Shown here: positions 1 through 6,327 of the stretch, one piece after another
How positions within the stretch are numbered: the first letter of the stretch is position 1
Layout of the letters: every line of letters starts with the position of its first letter
The notes under the pieces: generated by a model
The model's database searches: none
What the model was told of the DNA's origin: nothing
Seen by the model: only the letters and a program-made list of their open reading frames with translations
Assembly: GCA_022709485.1 (NCBI GenBank)
Contig: JAKLIS010000085.1
Location: 1 to 6,327, forward strand
Length of the DNA stretch: 6,327 nucleotides
Source: Elusimicrobiota bacterium
GTDB lineage: Bacteria; Elusimicrobiota; Elusimicrobia; F11
Direction: 5' to 3'
Made by a program: the position numbers and the translations under genes

Positions 1-1
1 G

Positions 2-2410
2 TCTGGCCTACGGGTCGACGCAGGGAACGGATACATAAAACTTCTCCCGGGAAGTCAGGTTTTCAGGGATCGATCAAAAAACAGCAAAATGCGGCTTATT
101 GGACAAGTTCGCAATGCCAAAGCCGGAATTATCACGCTTTTTGGACAATTCGAAATCCTCGGCAAATGGGAACCCGATAAGATCATCAATAATGTTCTCA
201 TCGATACCCCGATAGAACTGGATGTTTTTGCCCGACCGCTTTGGATAAACCAATTTTCTCTCGAAGGCAATGTGACGCACATGACCATTGGCAATGATCA
301 AATTCGATTTTCAGCGATCCCAGGCTCCGATCAACAATTGTCCGGGGTTGTCGCCTATCCGAATTTTCCCGCTATCAGCGTTCAAGACTTTTCTCTTATA
401 GAAAACGGGGTTGAGAAATTTCATTTGGAGGGGGAAATCGGAAAACTTCATTGGGATTATCGAATAACCAGCAAGGAAACCGACGCCAGCATGGTCATGG
501 GACTCGTGGATTTGCCGACAAACATGAAAGGCCGCATGGATATCCATGCGGAAGGAAAAGGGAGTTCCGCAGATCCCTTCATTACCGCCAAAGTGGCCTG
601 GAGAGACGGGGCTTTCGGAGTCGTCCCACTCGATTTGGCATCTTTTAAATTCAGATTGAAAGAAGGCGTTGCCGAAATAATTGATTTGGCTGCTTATAGC
701 AAGCAGGGGTATTCTCTGACAGGAGACCTTCGGTTTGGCACGGATCTTCTTCCCGAAAATAGGATTGTTTCACCCTCGATTAACCTGAAACTCTCGAAGG
801 GGAATATGGAAATTTTGGAGTCGATGTGGTCGGATTGCGAAAAAGCAAAAGGATCATTTGACGGAGAAATTCACATGTGGGAAGAAAAAAGCGGCTTCAA
901 AGCGGAAGGCTTTTTTGAAGCCAGGGACGTTTCTTTGAAAACCAGATCTTATACCCCAGTTGTTAAAAACGGGAATTTCCTCGTCTCTATGGCCCAAAAC
1001 CAAATAAAAATTGAAAGGGGAGAGGCCAAAATTGGGAAAGGAAATTTCCTCATTTCCGGATTTATCGGATTGGGAGACCAAGAACCTGATACCGTTGATT
1101 TATTCATAAAAACACCGGGGAGAGGCATAGCCATTCAGGTCCCCGAATTGACGATTCCCCCCGGTCCGCTTTTAGGCCGCTTTAAACTTTTCCAGAAGGA
1201 ATTTGCAGGATTTTCAAAGGGAGACCTTTCCTTGGATTTGACGTTGAAAGGACCGTTTGATCACCCCTCAATAAAGGGAAACATTTTTCTTGAAAACTCG
1301 GTCTTTACCTACCCCCCTGTTGAAATCAAAGGACGGGAGAAACCCCGGAAATCAGCTTTCACGCGCTGGCTGCAGGGATTTTTGGCCAATATGGATTGGG
1401 ATGTCGGATTTAAAACAGGAAATCGAACGATATACGAAAATGATTTGGTCTACGCTTTTATCAATGGGACAATGGGAATCCAAGGCCCCGCTTCTGATTT
1501 GAAAATTAATGGCCGAATCATATCTCAGCAAGGATCCATTATTTACGCGGGGAATGAATTCAAAATCAACAGCGCTGTTTTAGAAATCATCACGGAAGCG
1601 CCAAAAATGCGCCCTGGAGACAAATCCCAAACGCTGGTTTACTTGACCGTTAATGCCCAAAGGGAAGTCTATTACACCGACGTATCGGGCAACAGCGTAT
1701 CGGACATTATCATCATGGAGGTGGACCGTTCTCAATTTGGAGAAATTCAGCCGCGATTTAAGTCAAAAAACAACCCGGAACTTCCCAGCCAAAAAGCTCT
1801 CTTGCTGGCCTTAGGAATCCCTCCCACCAGTTCCTTGGATGAAGCAAAAATTTTTCAAAATCAGTCGGCCACCCCCAAATCAAAAGAAGATATGGATCTA
1901 TTCTTAAGAGCCAGCCTTGTTCAATTGGTAGACTCCAGTTTCGCTTCGCCATTGGCCAGAACAGTGGCCCGAAGAACCGGATTGGTTGACACCATTCGAA
2001 TCAGTTATCAAGCGCCTGACGTCTCCGAAGGGCAGCCGTCCAACGCCTCTCAAACATTGGGGCAAGGAGCCACTGGAACAAATCCCCAATCGGGTCAGTG
2101 GTGGCGGAATTTAAGAGGAACCAAAGTGAAACTTGGGAGGGAAATCTCCCGCGGGTTTTTTGCCGATTACAGCTTCAAATTTGACGAATTTCAGAACCAA
2201 TTGGACTTCAGGCACGAAGTGGAATTGGCTTACCAACTGCAGAAAAACCTATTTCTCCGCGCTACCAGCGAATTAGATAGTCAGAGGACCTTGGGCCGGG
2301 ATCCGGAACGGAAAGCCATCTTAGAAAAATGGTGGCGGTTCGGTCTCCCCAAAAAGAAAATTTCCAACGAAGTTCCATCGCCTCTAGCAACGCCCACCCC
2401 TCAAAAATAG
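2..2410 (+). CDS. tamB: TamB-family (translocation and assembly module / AsmA-like) protein, C-terminal part, 5' truncated
   Basis: The frame is open from base 2, with no stop before the ATG at 89. That ATG (Met-Arg-Leu-Ile) is therefore internal, and the gene runs off the left edge. About 802 residues are visible; TamB proteins are usually 1000-1500 residues, so the N-terminal membrane anchor and first repeats lie outside. Visible are the repeated amphipathic beta-strand pattern of the TamB/AsmA-like periplasmic beta-groove and signature stretches such as LKGPFDHPSIKG (about 1243-1278) and NGRIISQQGSIIYAGNEFKI (about 1507-1566). A conserved C-terminal domain (TamB/DUF490 type) contains GTKVKLGREISRGFFADYSF near 2115-2175. 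A Gly/Ser/Gln/Asn-rich linker lies at about 2015-2095. After the final aromatic strand (WWRFGLP) there is a Lys- then Pro-rich tail of about 20 residues. Family knowledge: an inner-membrane-anchored protein spanning the periplasm, implicated in phospholipid transport and/or outer-membrane protein assembly. The family call is firm; the exact role here is inferred. Confidence 0.88.
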   Translation, partial: SGLRVDAGNGYIKLLPGSQVFRDRSKNSKMRLIGQVRNAKAGIITLFGQFEILGKWEPDKIINNVLIDTPIELDVFARPLWINQFSLEGNVTHMTIGNDQIRFSAIPGSDQQLSGVVAYPNFPAISVQDFSLIENGVEKFHLEGEIGKLHWDYRITSKETDASMVMGLVDLPTNMKGRMDIHAEGKGSSADPFITAKVAWRDGAFGVVPLDLASFKFRLKEGVAEIIDLAAYSKQGYSLTGDLRFGTDLLPENRIVSPSINLKLSKGNMEILESMWSDCEKAKGSFDGEIHMWEEKSGFKAEGFFEARDVSLKTRSYTPVVKNGNFLVSMAQNQIKIERGEAKIGKGNFLISGFIGLGDQEPDTVDLFIKTPGRGIAIQVPELTIPPGPLLGRFKLFQKEFAGFSKGDLSLDLTLKGPFDHPSIKGNIFLENSVFTYPPVEIKGREKPRKSAFTRWLQGFLANMDWDVGFKTGNRTIYENDLVYAFINGTMGIQGPASDLKINGRIISQQGSIIYAGNEFKINSAVLEIITEAPKMRPGDKSQTLVYLTVNAQREVYYTDVSGNSVSDIIIMEVDRSQFGEIQPRFKSKNNPELPSQKALLLALGIPPTSSLDEAKIFQNQSATPKSKEDMDLFLRASLVQLVDSSFASPLARTVARRTGLVDTIRISYQAPDVSEGQPSNASQTLGQGATGTNPQSGQWWRNLRGTKVKLGREISRGFFADYSFKFDEFQNQLDFRHEVELAYQLQKNLFLRATSELDSQRTLGRDPERKAILEKWWRFGLPKKKISNEVPSPLATPTPQK

Positions 2411-2431
2411 TCTGATTTTTAAAGTGTTTTT

Positions 2432-2465
2432 TCATCCGGTTCTCCCATAGGTGAGATGATTTTTT
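2432..2465 (+). terminator. possible weak Rho-independent terminator after tamB
   Basis: TCATC (2432-2436) can pair with GATGA (2455-2459). Inside it, TCCC around 2443-2446 can pair with GGTGA (2450-2454) with one bulged T and a three-base loop. An alternative fold pairs TCTC (2441-2444) with GAGA (2453-2456). The structure is followed directly by six Ts (2460-2465). The stem is short and interrupted, so termination would probably be partial. It begins 22 bases after the tamB stop and ends just before the bamA promoter -10 element, a sensible place for a terminator. No folding energy was computed. Confidence 0.35.
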
Positions 2466-2466
2466 G

Positions 2467-2475
2467 TGTTATAAT
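2467..2475 (+). promoter_or_regulatory. extended -10 promoter for bamA-skp-lpxD
   Basis: The sequence TGTTATAAT is a perfect TGn plus TATAAT extended -10 element for the housekeeping sigma-70 class. No good -35 hexamer sits 16-18 bases upstream (about 2446-2453 reads CATAGGTG), but extended -10 promoters commonly do without one. Transcription would start near 2481-2483, giving an AT-rich leader of about 29 nt before the TTG start of bamA. It lies in the only sizeable intergenic gap of the window. The element is seen directly; activity is inferred. Confidence 0.55.
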
Positions 2476-2510
2476 CAGCCAAATTTATAAAAGGTTATTT
2501 TAGGCTTATC

Positions 2511-4988
2511 TTGAAAGAAAAGCTCTGCCTCTCGTTTATTGTTCTTGCAACCCTTTTTCTGTTGCCTCTTGCCAAAGGTCTGGCGCTTGAACCCGTCCCT
2601 GCTGACGAAGAAAAAGTTTTTCAACAACCGACCAAGGAAGCCGCTCAGAAAGAAGGCCAAACTTCGCCTGGTGAGCCGGAAAATCTCAATGACCAAAATA
2701 AGGTGGTCAGTGAGATTGTTTTTATCGGAAACACCCTCAATAAATCCTCTGCTCTCGCCAAAAAAATTAAAACCAAGAAAAAGTCCGATCTTGATTCCCG
2801 CCAACTTCGGGAAGACGTAAAAATTCTGTATGAAACCGGGAATTTCGACGACGTTGAAGTTAATGTGGAATCCATCAGCTCTAAAGACTCCAAAGGGAAG
2901 GAAAAGGTCCGGGTTGTGTTTTCCATCGTCGAGCGATCCCTCATCAAAAGGATTGACTACAAGGGAAATCGGAAAATTAAACCGAGCCAATTTTCCGACA
3001 AAGTCAAATCTGAAGAAGGCTTGCCCTATGATCAATTCAAAGCCGGGTTAGACGAAAGAGCCATCCTCGAGTTCTACAAAGATGAGGGATACGCCAATGC
3101 CCAAGTGGAGCACTACACCACGATTGATCCCAAAAAGAAAAATCTTATTTTGACCTTTTTCATCACGGAAGGGGAAAGGGTCACGGTTAAATCTTTAACT
3201 GTCACTGGAACCAATGAATTTTCCTCAAAGAAAATTATGAAGTTGATGAAAACACGAAGAAAAAAGGTCTTCAAAAATGAGGTCTTAACCGAAGATCTTG
3301 TCAAAATTGAAAATTTCTATAAGAACAAAGGACATTTAGATGCCGTGGTTTCCACCCCGACCGTCCACATCGACCCGGAACGAAATGAAGCCACCATTCA
3401 AATTGATCTGACAGAAGGCCCGCGCTACACGGTGGGGGACATCAGCTTCGTGGGAACTTCGATTTTTACCGAAAAAGAACTCAAGAAAGCGGTCACAATG
3501 AAGAAAAAAGAGCTTTTTATGCAGAAAAAACTGGATGAAAGCGTGGCCAATATAACCGGTCTGTATGCCGATAAAGGATATCTTCGCACGGAGGTTACTC
3601 CCGTCGCGGACCGGAGAAGTGACACCGGCCGGGTTAATTTTGAAATGAGCATCGCTGAAAGCGCAGTTGTGTATGTGGACGGAGTCTATGTGGATGGAAA
3701 TTCGTATACAAAAGAATATGTGTTTAAGCGGGAAGTTCTTTTAAAACCAGGGGATATCTTCTCGGCCAAAAAGCTTCGCCGTTCCGTCGAAAAAATCTAT
3801 AATCTCGGCTTTCTTGAAGACGTCCAAGTGGATGCCCAGCAACCCCGGAGTTCGGAGCTCGCCGATATCATTTTTTCCGTCAAAGAAGGGAAACCCGGTG
3901 TGCTTTCTGCCGGGGCCGGATTTTCAAGCGTTGACCGGTTTGTGGGAACCCTGCAAGTGCAACACAACAATCTTTTCGGAAGGGCCCAACGCGTGGACGT
4001 GACCTATGAATTTGGCGGTCGGCGGCAGGTTTTCAACATCGGTTGGACCGACCCATGGCTCTTTGGATATAGGATGTCTGGGGGCGTTGACCTCTTTAAC
4101 ACCGTTCGACGGCGGGACTACGGAGGCATCTCAAGCGCCTATCGCGAGCAGCGGCGCGGAGGGGCCCTTCGGCTGGGGCCGCGGCTTTCGGATACTCTCG
4201 GGTTGAATTTTACCTACACACTCCACACAACAGAAGTTTACGATGTTGACAGCGCCATTAAAGAAGACCTTTTTTCGACCTTCGGTATCCCGTCAGAGAA
4301 AGCGCTCATTACCGATGCTGTTAAACAGATAAAATCTAGCATGTTGACGGAAGTCGTGGTGGACACACGGGATAATTGGTTTGATGCCTCGCGAGGAAGC
4401 CGAAACACAGCTTCTGTGGAATTGGCAGGGGGCCCCTACGGGGGAGATATTAATTACTATAAACCCCTTGTGACTTCCTCTTGGTATTTCCCAACGTTCT
4501 GGAAATTCGTTTTTTCATTGAATGCCCGGGCATCATGGGTCAACGCGTTTTATCCGTCAAAAGAAGTTCCCTCTTCGGAAAGATTTTTCTTAGGCGGGGT
4601 GGACACCGTGAGAGGTTATGACCAAAGTTCCATACTTCCGCGTGTATATGAAATCAATCAATACGGTCATACGGAAATGAGCGAACTTCCGGGCCGGATT
4701 TACACTCTGTTTAACGCGGAATATAAATTCCCGATTGTCCAGGAAGGCAATCGAACCATTTTCCAAGGGGCTTTTTTCGTTGACGCGGGAGGCAACTGGC
4801 TTTCAACGAGGGATATTTCCTTAACAACGGGGGCCTTAGACAAGAGGATGAAAGCGGGGGTGGGGTTCGGCTTTCGGTTTAAGACGCCGGTCTTCCCGAT
4901 CCGGTTGGATTTTGCTTTTCCGCTCAACCCTCGACAGGAAGACTCCAAGGGTTTACAGCCTTATTTCACAATAGGGAACATTTTTTAG
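2511..4988 (+). CDS. bamA: outer membrane protein assembly factor BamA (Omp85 family)
   Basis: A complete 825-residue protein, the usual size for BamA (about 800). It is the central subunit of the BAM complex and inserts beta-barrel proteins into the outer membrane. The start is TTG: an in-frame stop at 2472 excludes a longer form, no ATG or GTG lies between, and translation from TTG gives a good signal peptide (basic start, hydrophobic residues 5-21, likely cut after Ala25). A Glu/Gln/Pro-rich linker (about 26-64) precedes five POTRA domains starting near residues 65, 144, 223, 305 and 386, each ending in the characteristic E-G or E-R/S type turn. The barrel starts near 464. It contains DTRD (618-621), the loop-6 motif VRGY (700-703; VRGF in many homologues) and a C-terminal strand FTIGNIF ending in Phe, a proper beta-signal. 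The Pro usual in the DTRDnxxxPxxG motif is Ala626 here. The Shine-Dalgarno is weak (TTAGG at 2500-2504, 6 nt before TTG). TamA also has POTRAs and an Omp85 barrel but only three POTRAs, so BamA is the clear choice. Confidence 0.97.
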   Translation: MKEKLCLSFIVLATLFLLPLAKGLALEPVPADEEKVFQQPTKEAAQKEGQTSPGEPENLNDQNKVVSEIVFIGNTLNKSSALAKKIKTKKKSDLDSRQLREDVKILYETGNFDDVEVNVESISSKDSKGKEKVRVVFSIVERSLIKRIDYKGNRKIKPSQFSDKVKSEEGLPYDQFKAGLDERAILEFYKDEGYANAQVEHYTTIDPKKKNLILTFFITEGERVTVKSLTVTGTNEFSSKKIMKLMKTRRKKVFKNEVLTEDLVKIENFYKNKGHLDAVVSTPTVHIDPERNEATIQIDLTEGPRYTVGDISFVGTSIFTEKELKKAVTMKKKELFMQKKLDESVANITGLYADKGYLRTEVTPVADRRSDTGRVNFEMSIAESAVVYVDGVYVDGNSYTKEYVFKREVLLKPGDIFSAKKLRRSVEKIYNLGFLEDVQVDAQQPRSSELADIIFSVKEGKPGVLSAGAGFSSVDRFVGTLQVQHNNLFGRAQRVDVTYEFGGRRQVFNIGWTDPWLFGYRMSGGVDLFNTVRRRDYGGISSAYREQRRGGALRLGPRLSDTLGLNFTYTLHTTEVYDVDSAIKEDLFSTFGIPSEKALITDAVKQIKSSMLTEVVVDTRDNWFDASRGSRNTASVELAGGPYGGDINYYKPLVTSSWYFPTFWKFVFSLNARASWVNAFYPSKEVPSSERFFLGGVDTVRGYDQSSILPRVYEINQYGHTEMSELPGRIYTLFNAEYKFPIVQEGNRTIFQGAFFVDAGGNWLSTRDISLTTGALDKRMKAGVGFGFRFKTPVFPIRLDFAFPLNPRQEDSKGLQPYFTIGNIF

Positions 4989-4993
4989 TTCTG

Positions 4994-5003
4994 GGAGGTG
5001 ATC
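4994..5003 (+). promoter_or_regulatory. very strong ribosome binding site of skp
   Basis: GGAGGTGATC is a ten-base exact complement to the usual 3' end of bacterial 16S rRNA. It directly abuts the ATG at 5004, leaving the GGAGG core 5 nt from the start codon. This decides the start: a GTG at 4998 in the same frame lies inside the Shine-Dalgarno and would add only two residues (Met-Ile), so ATG 5004 is preferred. Confidence 0.8.
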
Positions 5004-5624
5004 ATGAAAATTCGTCTTTTGGGTGTGATTTTTGGAGCAACGGTTTTTTCTTTGGGTGCAGTCTATGCTCTTGAGATTCCTCTGGCCGGGGGACAAGGCG
5101 TGGAGGGAAGCGGAAATCGAATTGGATTTGTCGATATGGAACGGATTTTTCAAATTTATCCCCAAACAAAAGACGCCAAGGAAGATTACTTTAAGAAACG
5201 AGAAAAAATGAGAGAGGATTTGACTGCCAAGGAAAGGAAGCTTGAGGAGGTCAAACAAAGATTGGCGGTTCTGGAGGCCACGCTTTTAGGGCTTAAAAAA
5301 ACGGGCTTAGATTCAGGCGAGACTCAAACCTCAACTGATACCGCCCAAGGATTGGAACCCAGCGCCGACAGCATCACTCAAACAAAAGTGGATTTAGAAT
5401 CCCTACAAAAAGAATATGAAAGCGCCCGGCAGCAGGCTGAGGCGGACCTCATCGGCTTCGAGAAAAGACAAACCCAGATTATTTTGGGAAATATTTTTAG
5501 CGCCCTTAAGGAACTGGCGGAAGAAGAGCAGGTCACGCTTGTCGTCGATAAATCCAGCATCCTTTTTGGCGCAGCCGACATCGACTTAACCGAAAAACTC
5601 CAACGACGGGTTCGAGGGTTCTAA
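5004..5624 (+). CDS. skp: Skp/OmpH-family periplasmic chaperone
   Basis: A 206-residue protein of the OmpH/Skp family, whose members bind unfolded outer-membrane proteins in the periplasm and deliver them to BamA. It has a signal peptide with a basic N-terminus and hydrophobic residues 5-20, and probable cleavage after Val-Tyr-Ala22. There is no lipobox. The family's N-terminal beta strand and first helix follow (NRIGFVDMERIFQIYPQTKDA, about 37-57). Then comes a charged coiled coil (about 58-99), a Ser/Thr/Gln/Gly-rich stretch without heptads (about 101-127), a returning helix (about 128-178) and the closing strand TLVVDKSSILFG with the IDLTEKL end. E. coli Skp is about 161 residues as precursor; the extra length here is mainly the middle stretch. 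The gene starts 15 nt after bamA and ends 4 nt before lpxD, so it is surely in the same transcript. Family assignment is firm; substrate range is inferred. Confidence 0.9.
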   Translation: MKIRLLGVIFGATVFSLGAVYALEIPLAGGQGVEGSGNRIGFVDMERIFQIYPQTKDAKEDYFKKREKMREDLTAKERKLEEVKQRLAVLEATLLGLKKTGLDSGETQTSTDTAQGLEPSADSITQTKVDLESLQKEYESARQQAEADLIGFEKRQTQIILGNIFSALKELAEEEQVTLVVDKSSILFGAADIDLTEKLQRRVRGF

Positions 5625-5628
5625 CTTC

Positions 5629-6327
5629 GTGAATCTGACGCTTAAACAAATAACAGCCTTGGTGAAAGGCCAACTGAAGGGAAATGAATCCCTTATTATC
5701 ACGGGAGCGGCGGGGCTAGATGCCGCGGGCCCCGAGGACATTTCTTTTCTTAGAGACCCCGGACGAATCGACGACCTGACAGCCTCAAAGGCCGGCGCTG
5801 TTTTTGTCAGCCCAGAGGTATCAGGAACATTAAATTCGGGGGAAAATTTCATTGAGGTAAAAAATCCCATGGCCGCTTTTTCGACTGTCCTAGCTGTAAT
5901 CTCCAGAGAAAAAAACCCGCCTCGGATGGGTTTTCATCCCAAAGCGGAAATTTCCTCTAAAGCCAAGATGGGGAAAAACGTGTGGGTGGGCCCCTTCGCC
6001 ACCATCGAGGAAGACGCTGAAATTGGCGACGGGGCGATAATAGAGTCCCATGTCTATGTGGGAGCGCGAACAAAAATCGGCAAAGACACTCGAATCTATC
6101 CGAATGCCGTCATTCGGGAAGACATTCAAATCGGCCAAAGGTGCATAATCCACGCGGGGGCCGTCATTGGATCAGACGGGTTTGGCTTCTATTTTGAAGA
6201 GGGGAAACACAACAAAATTCCCCAGGTGGGGAATGTGATTGTGGAAGACGACGTTGAAATAGGAGCATGCTCTACCATCGACCGAGCTATGTTAGGGACC
6301 ACTCGAATAGGCCGTGGGACCAAGATT
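5629..6327 (+). CDS. lpxD: UDP-3-O-acylglucosamine N-acyltransferase LpxD, N-terminal part (3' truncated by window)
   Basis: LpxD catalyses the third step of lipid A synthesis in the cytoplasm, moving a 3-hydroxyacyl chain from acyl-carrier protein to the 2-amino group of UDP-3-O-acyl-glucosamine. The first 233 codons are present; full-length LpxD is about 340 residues. Residues 1-95 form the uridine-binding N-terminal domain, with the PEDISFLRDP stretch and the VKNP motif. From about residue 102 (FHPKAEI) hexapeptide repeats of a left-handed beta-helix run to the end. The highly conserved GSDGFGF (181-187), KIPQVG (196-201) and EIGACSTIDRA identify LpxD rather than LpxA. The catalytic His (His239 in E. 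coli, in a QIAH context) should fall about eight residues past the window edge. The start is GTG, 4 nt after the skp stop, with GAGGG (5614-5618) inside skp as ribosome binding site. This suggests translational coupling. By analogy fabZ/lpxC and lpxA may follow. Confidence 0.95.
   Translation, partial: MNLTLKQITALVKGQLKGNESLIITGAAGLDAAGPEDISFLRDPGRIDDLTASKAGAVFVSPEVSGTLNSGENFIEVKNPMAAFSTVLAVISREKNPPRMGFHPKAEISSKAKMGKNVWVGPFATIEEDAEIGDGAIIESHVYVGARTKIGKDTRIYPNAVIREDIQIGQRCIIHAGAVIGSDGFGFYFEEGKHNKIPQVGNVIVEDDVEIGACSTIDRAMLGTTRIGRGTKI

Noticed and set aside
89..91. ATG at 89 as start of the tamB-like gene
   Set aside because: The same frame is open back to base 2 with beta-rich sequence of the same character and no Shine-Dalgarno before 89. 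The gene is truncated by the window edge.
2511..2590. Lipoprotein signal with Cys6 in BamA
   Set aside because: Cys6 is at the start of the hydrophobic core, without a lipobox before it. An ordinary signal peptidase I site near residue 25 fits.
2475..3035. 186-codon minus-strand reading frame opposite the start of bamA
   Set aside because: It lies antisense to the BamA signal peptide and POTRA1-2. Its Phe/Leu-rich translation is what the reverse of Lys/Glu-rich codons gives, and it shows no recognisable domain.
3452..3490. Sigma-E-like GGAACTT element inside bamA
   Set aside because: The -35-like heptamer has no matching TCAAA/TCTAA -10 at 15-17 bases and lies mid-gene. The same holds for the GGAACTT near 1779.
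3669..3698. Tandem 15-base near-repeat encoding VYVDG twice at the start of POTRA5
   Set aside because: The repeat differs at two bases, and the segment has the normal length for the first POTRA strand plus the GN turn. It is beta-strand alternation rather than a recent duplication.
3814..4206. Two plus-strand reading frames inside bamA
   Set aside because: They are alternate-frame shadows of clearly coding POTRA5/barrel sequence and have no family features.

Overview
This window comes from a diderm (Gram-negative type) bacterium. It carries an envelope-biogenesis cluster read entirely on the + strand: a 5'-truncated tamB-like gene, bamA, a skp/ompH-family chaperone gene and a 3'-truncated lpxD. 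The order bamA-skp-lpxD is the classical outer-membrane/lipid A gene order of many Gram-negatives. Base composition looks moderate, and bamA and lpxD use TTG and GTG starts. I cannot name the phylum with confidence. A tamB homologue immediately upstream of bamA occurs in several non-proteobacterial diderm lineages, but that is only a loose hint.

Layout: 2-2410 is the C-terminal ~800 residues of a TamB/AsmA-like protein, and its frame is open to the left edge. 2411-2510 is a 100-nt AT-rich gap. It holds a terminator-like hairpin with six Ts, a consensus extended -10 promoter (TGTTATAAT) and a short leader to a TTG start. 2511-4988 is a complete BamA with signal peptide, five POTRA domains, a barrel with the VRGY loop-6 motif and a C-terminal Phe. 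After 15 nt, and behind a very strong Shine-Dalgarno, 5004-5624 is a complete Skp/OmpH-like periplasmic chaperone. Four nt later, 5629-6327 is the first 233 codons of lpxD, cut by the window just before the expected catalytic histidine.

How the genes fit together: Skp-like proteins carry unfolded outer-membrane proteins across the periplasm and BamA folds them into the outer membrane. TamB-family proteins span the periplasm and are linked to phospholipid transport and/or outer-membrane protein assembly. LpxD makes a lipid A precursor for the outer leaflet. Protein and lipid assembly of the outer membrane are thus likely co-transcribed.

I found no mobile element, CRISPR array, RNA gene or clearly novel system. 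The observations worth a second look are modest: tamB next to bamA, the promoter/terminator arrangement between them, contrasting translation-initiation signals, and a low-complexity insert in the Skp coiled coil.
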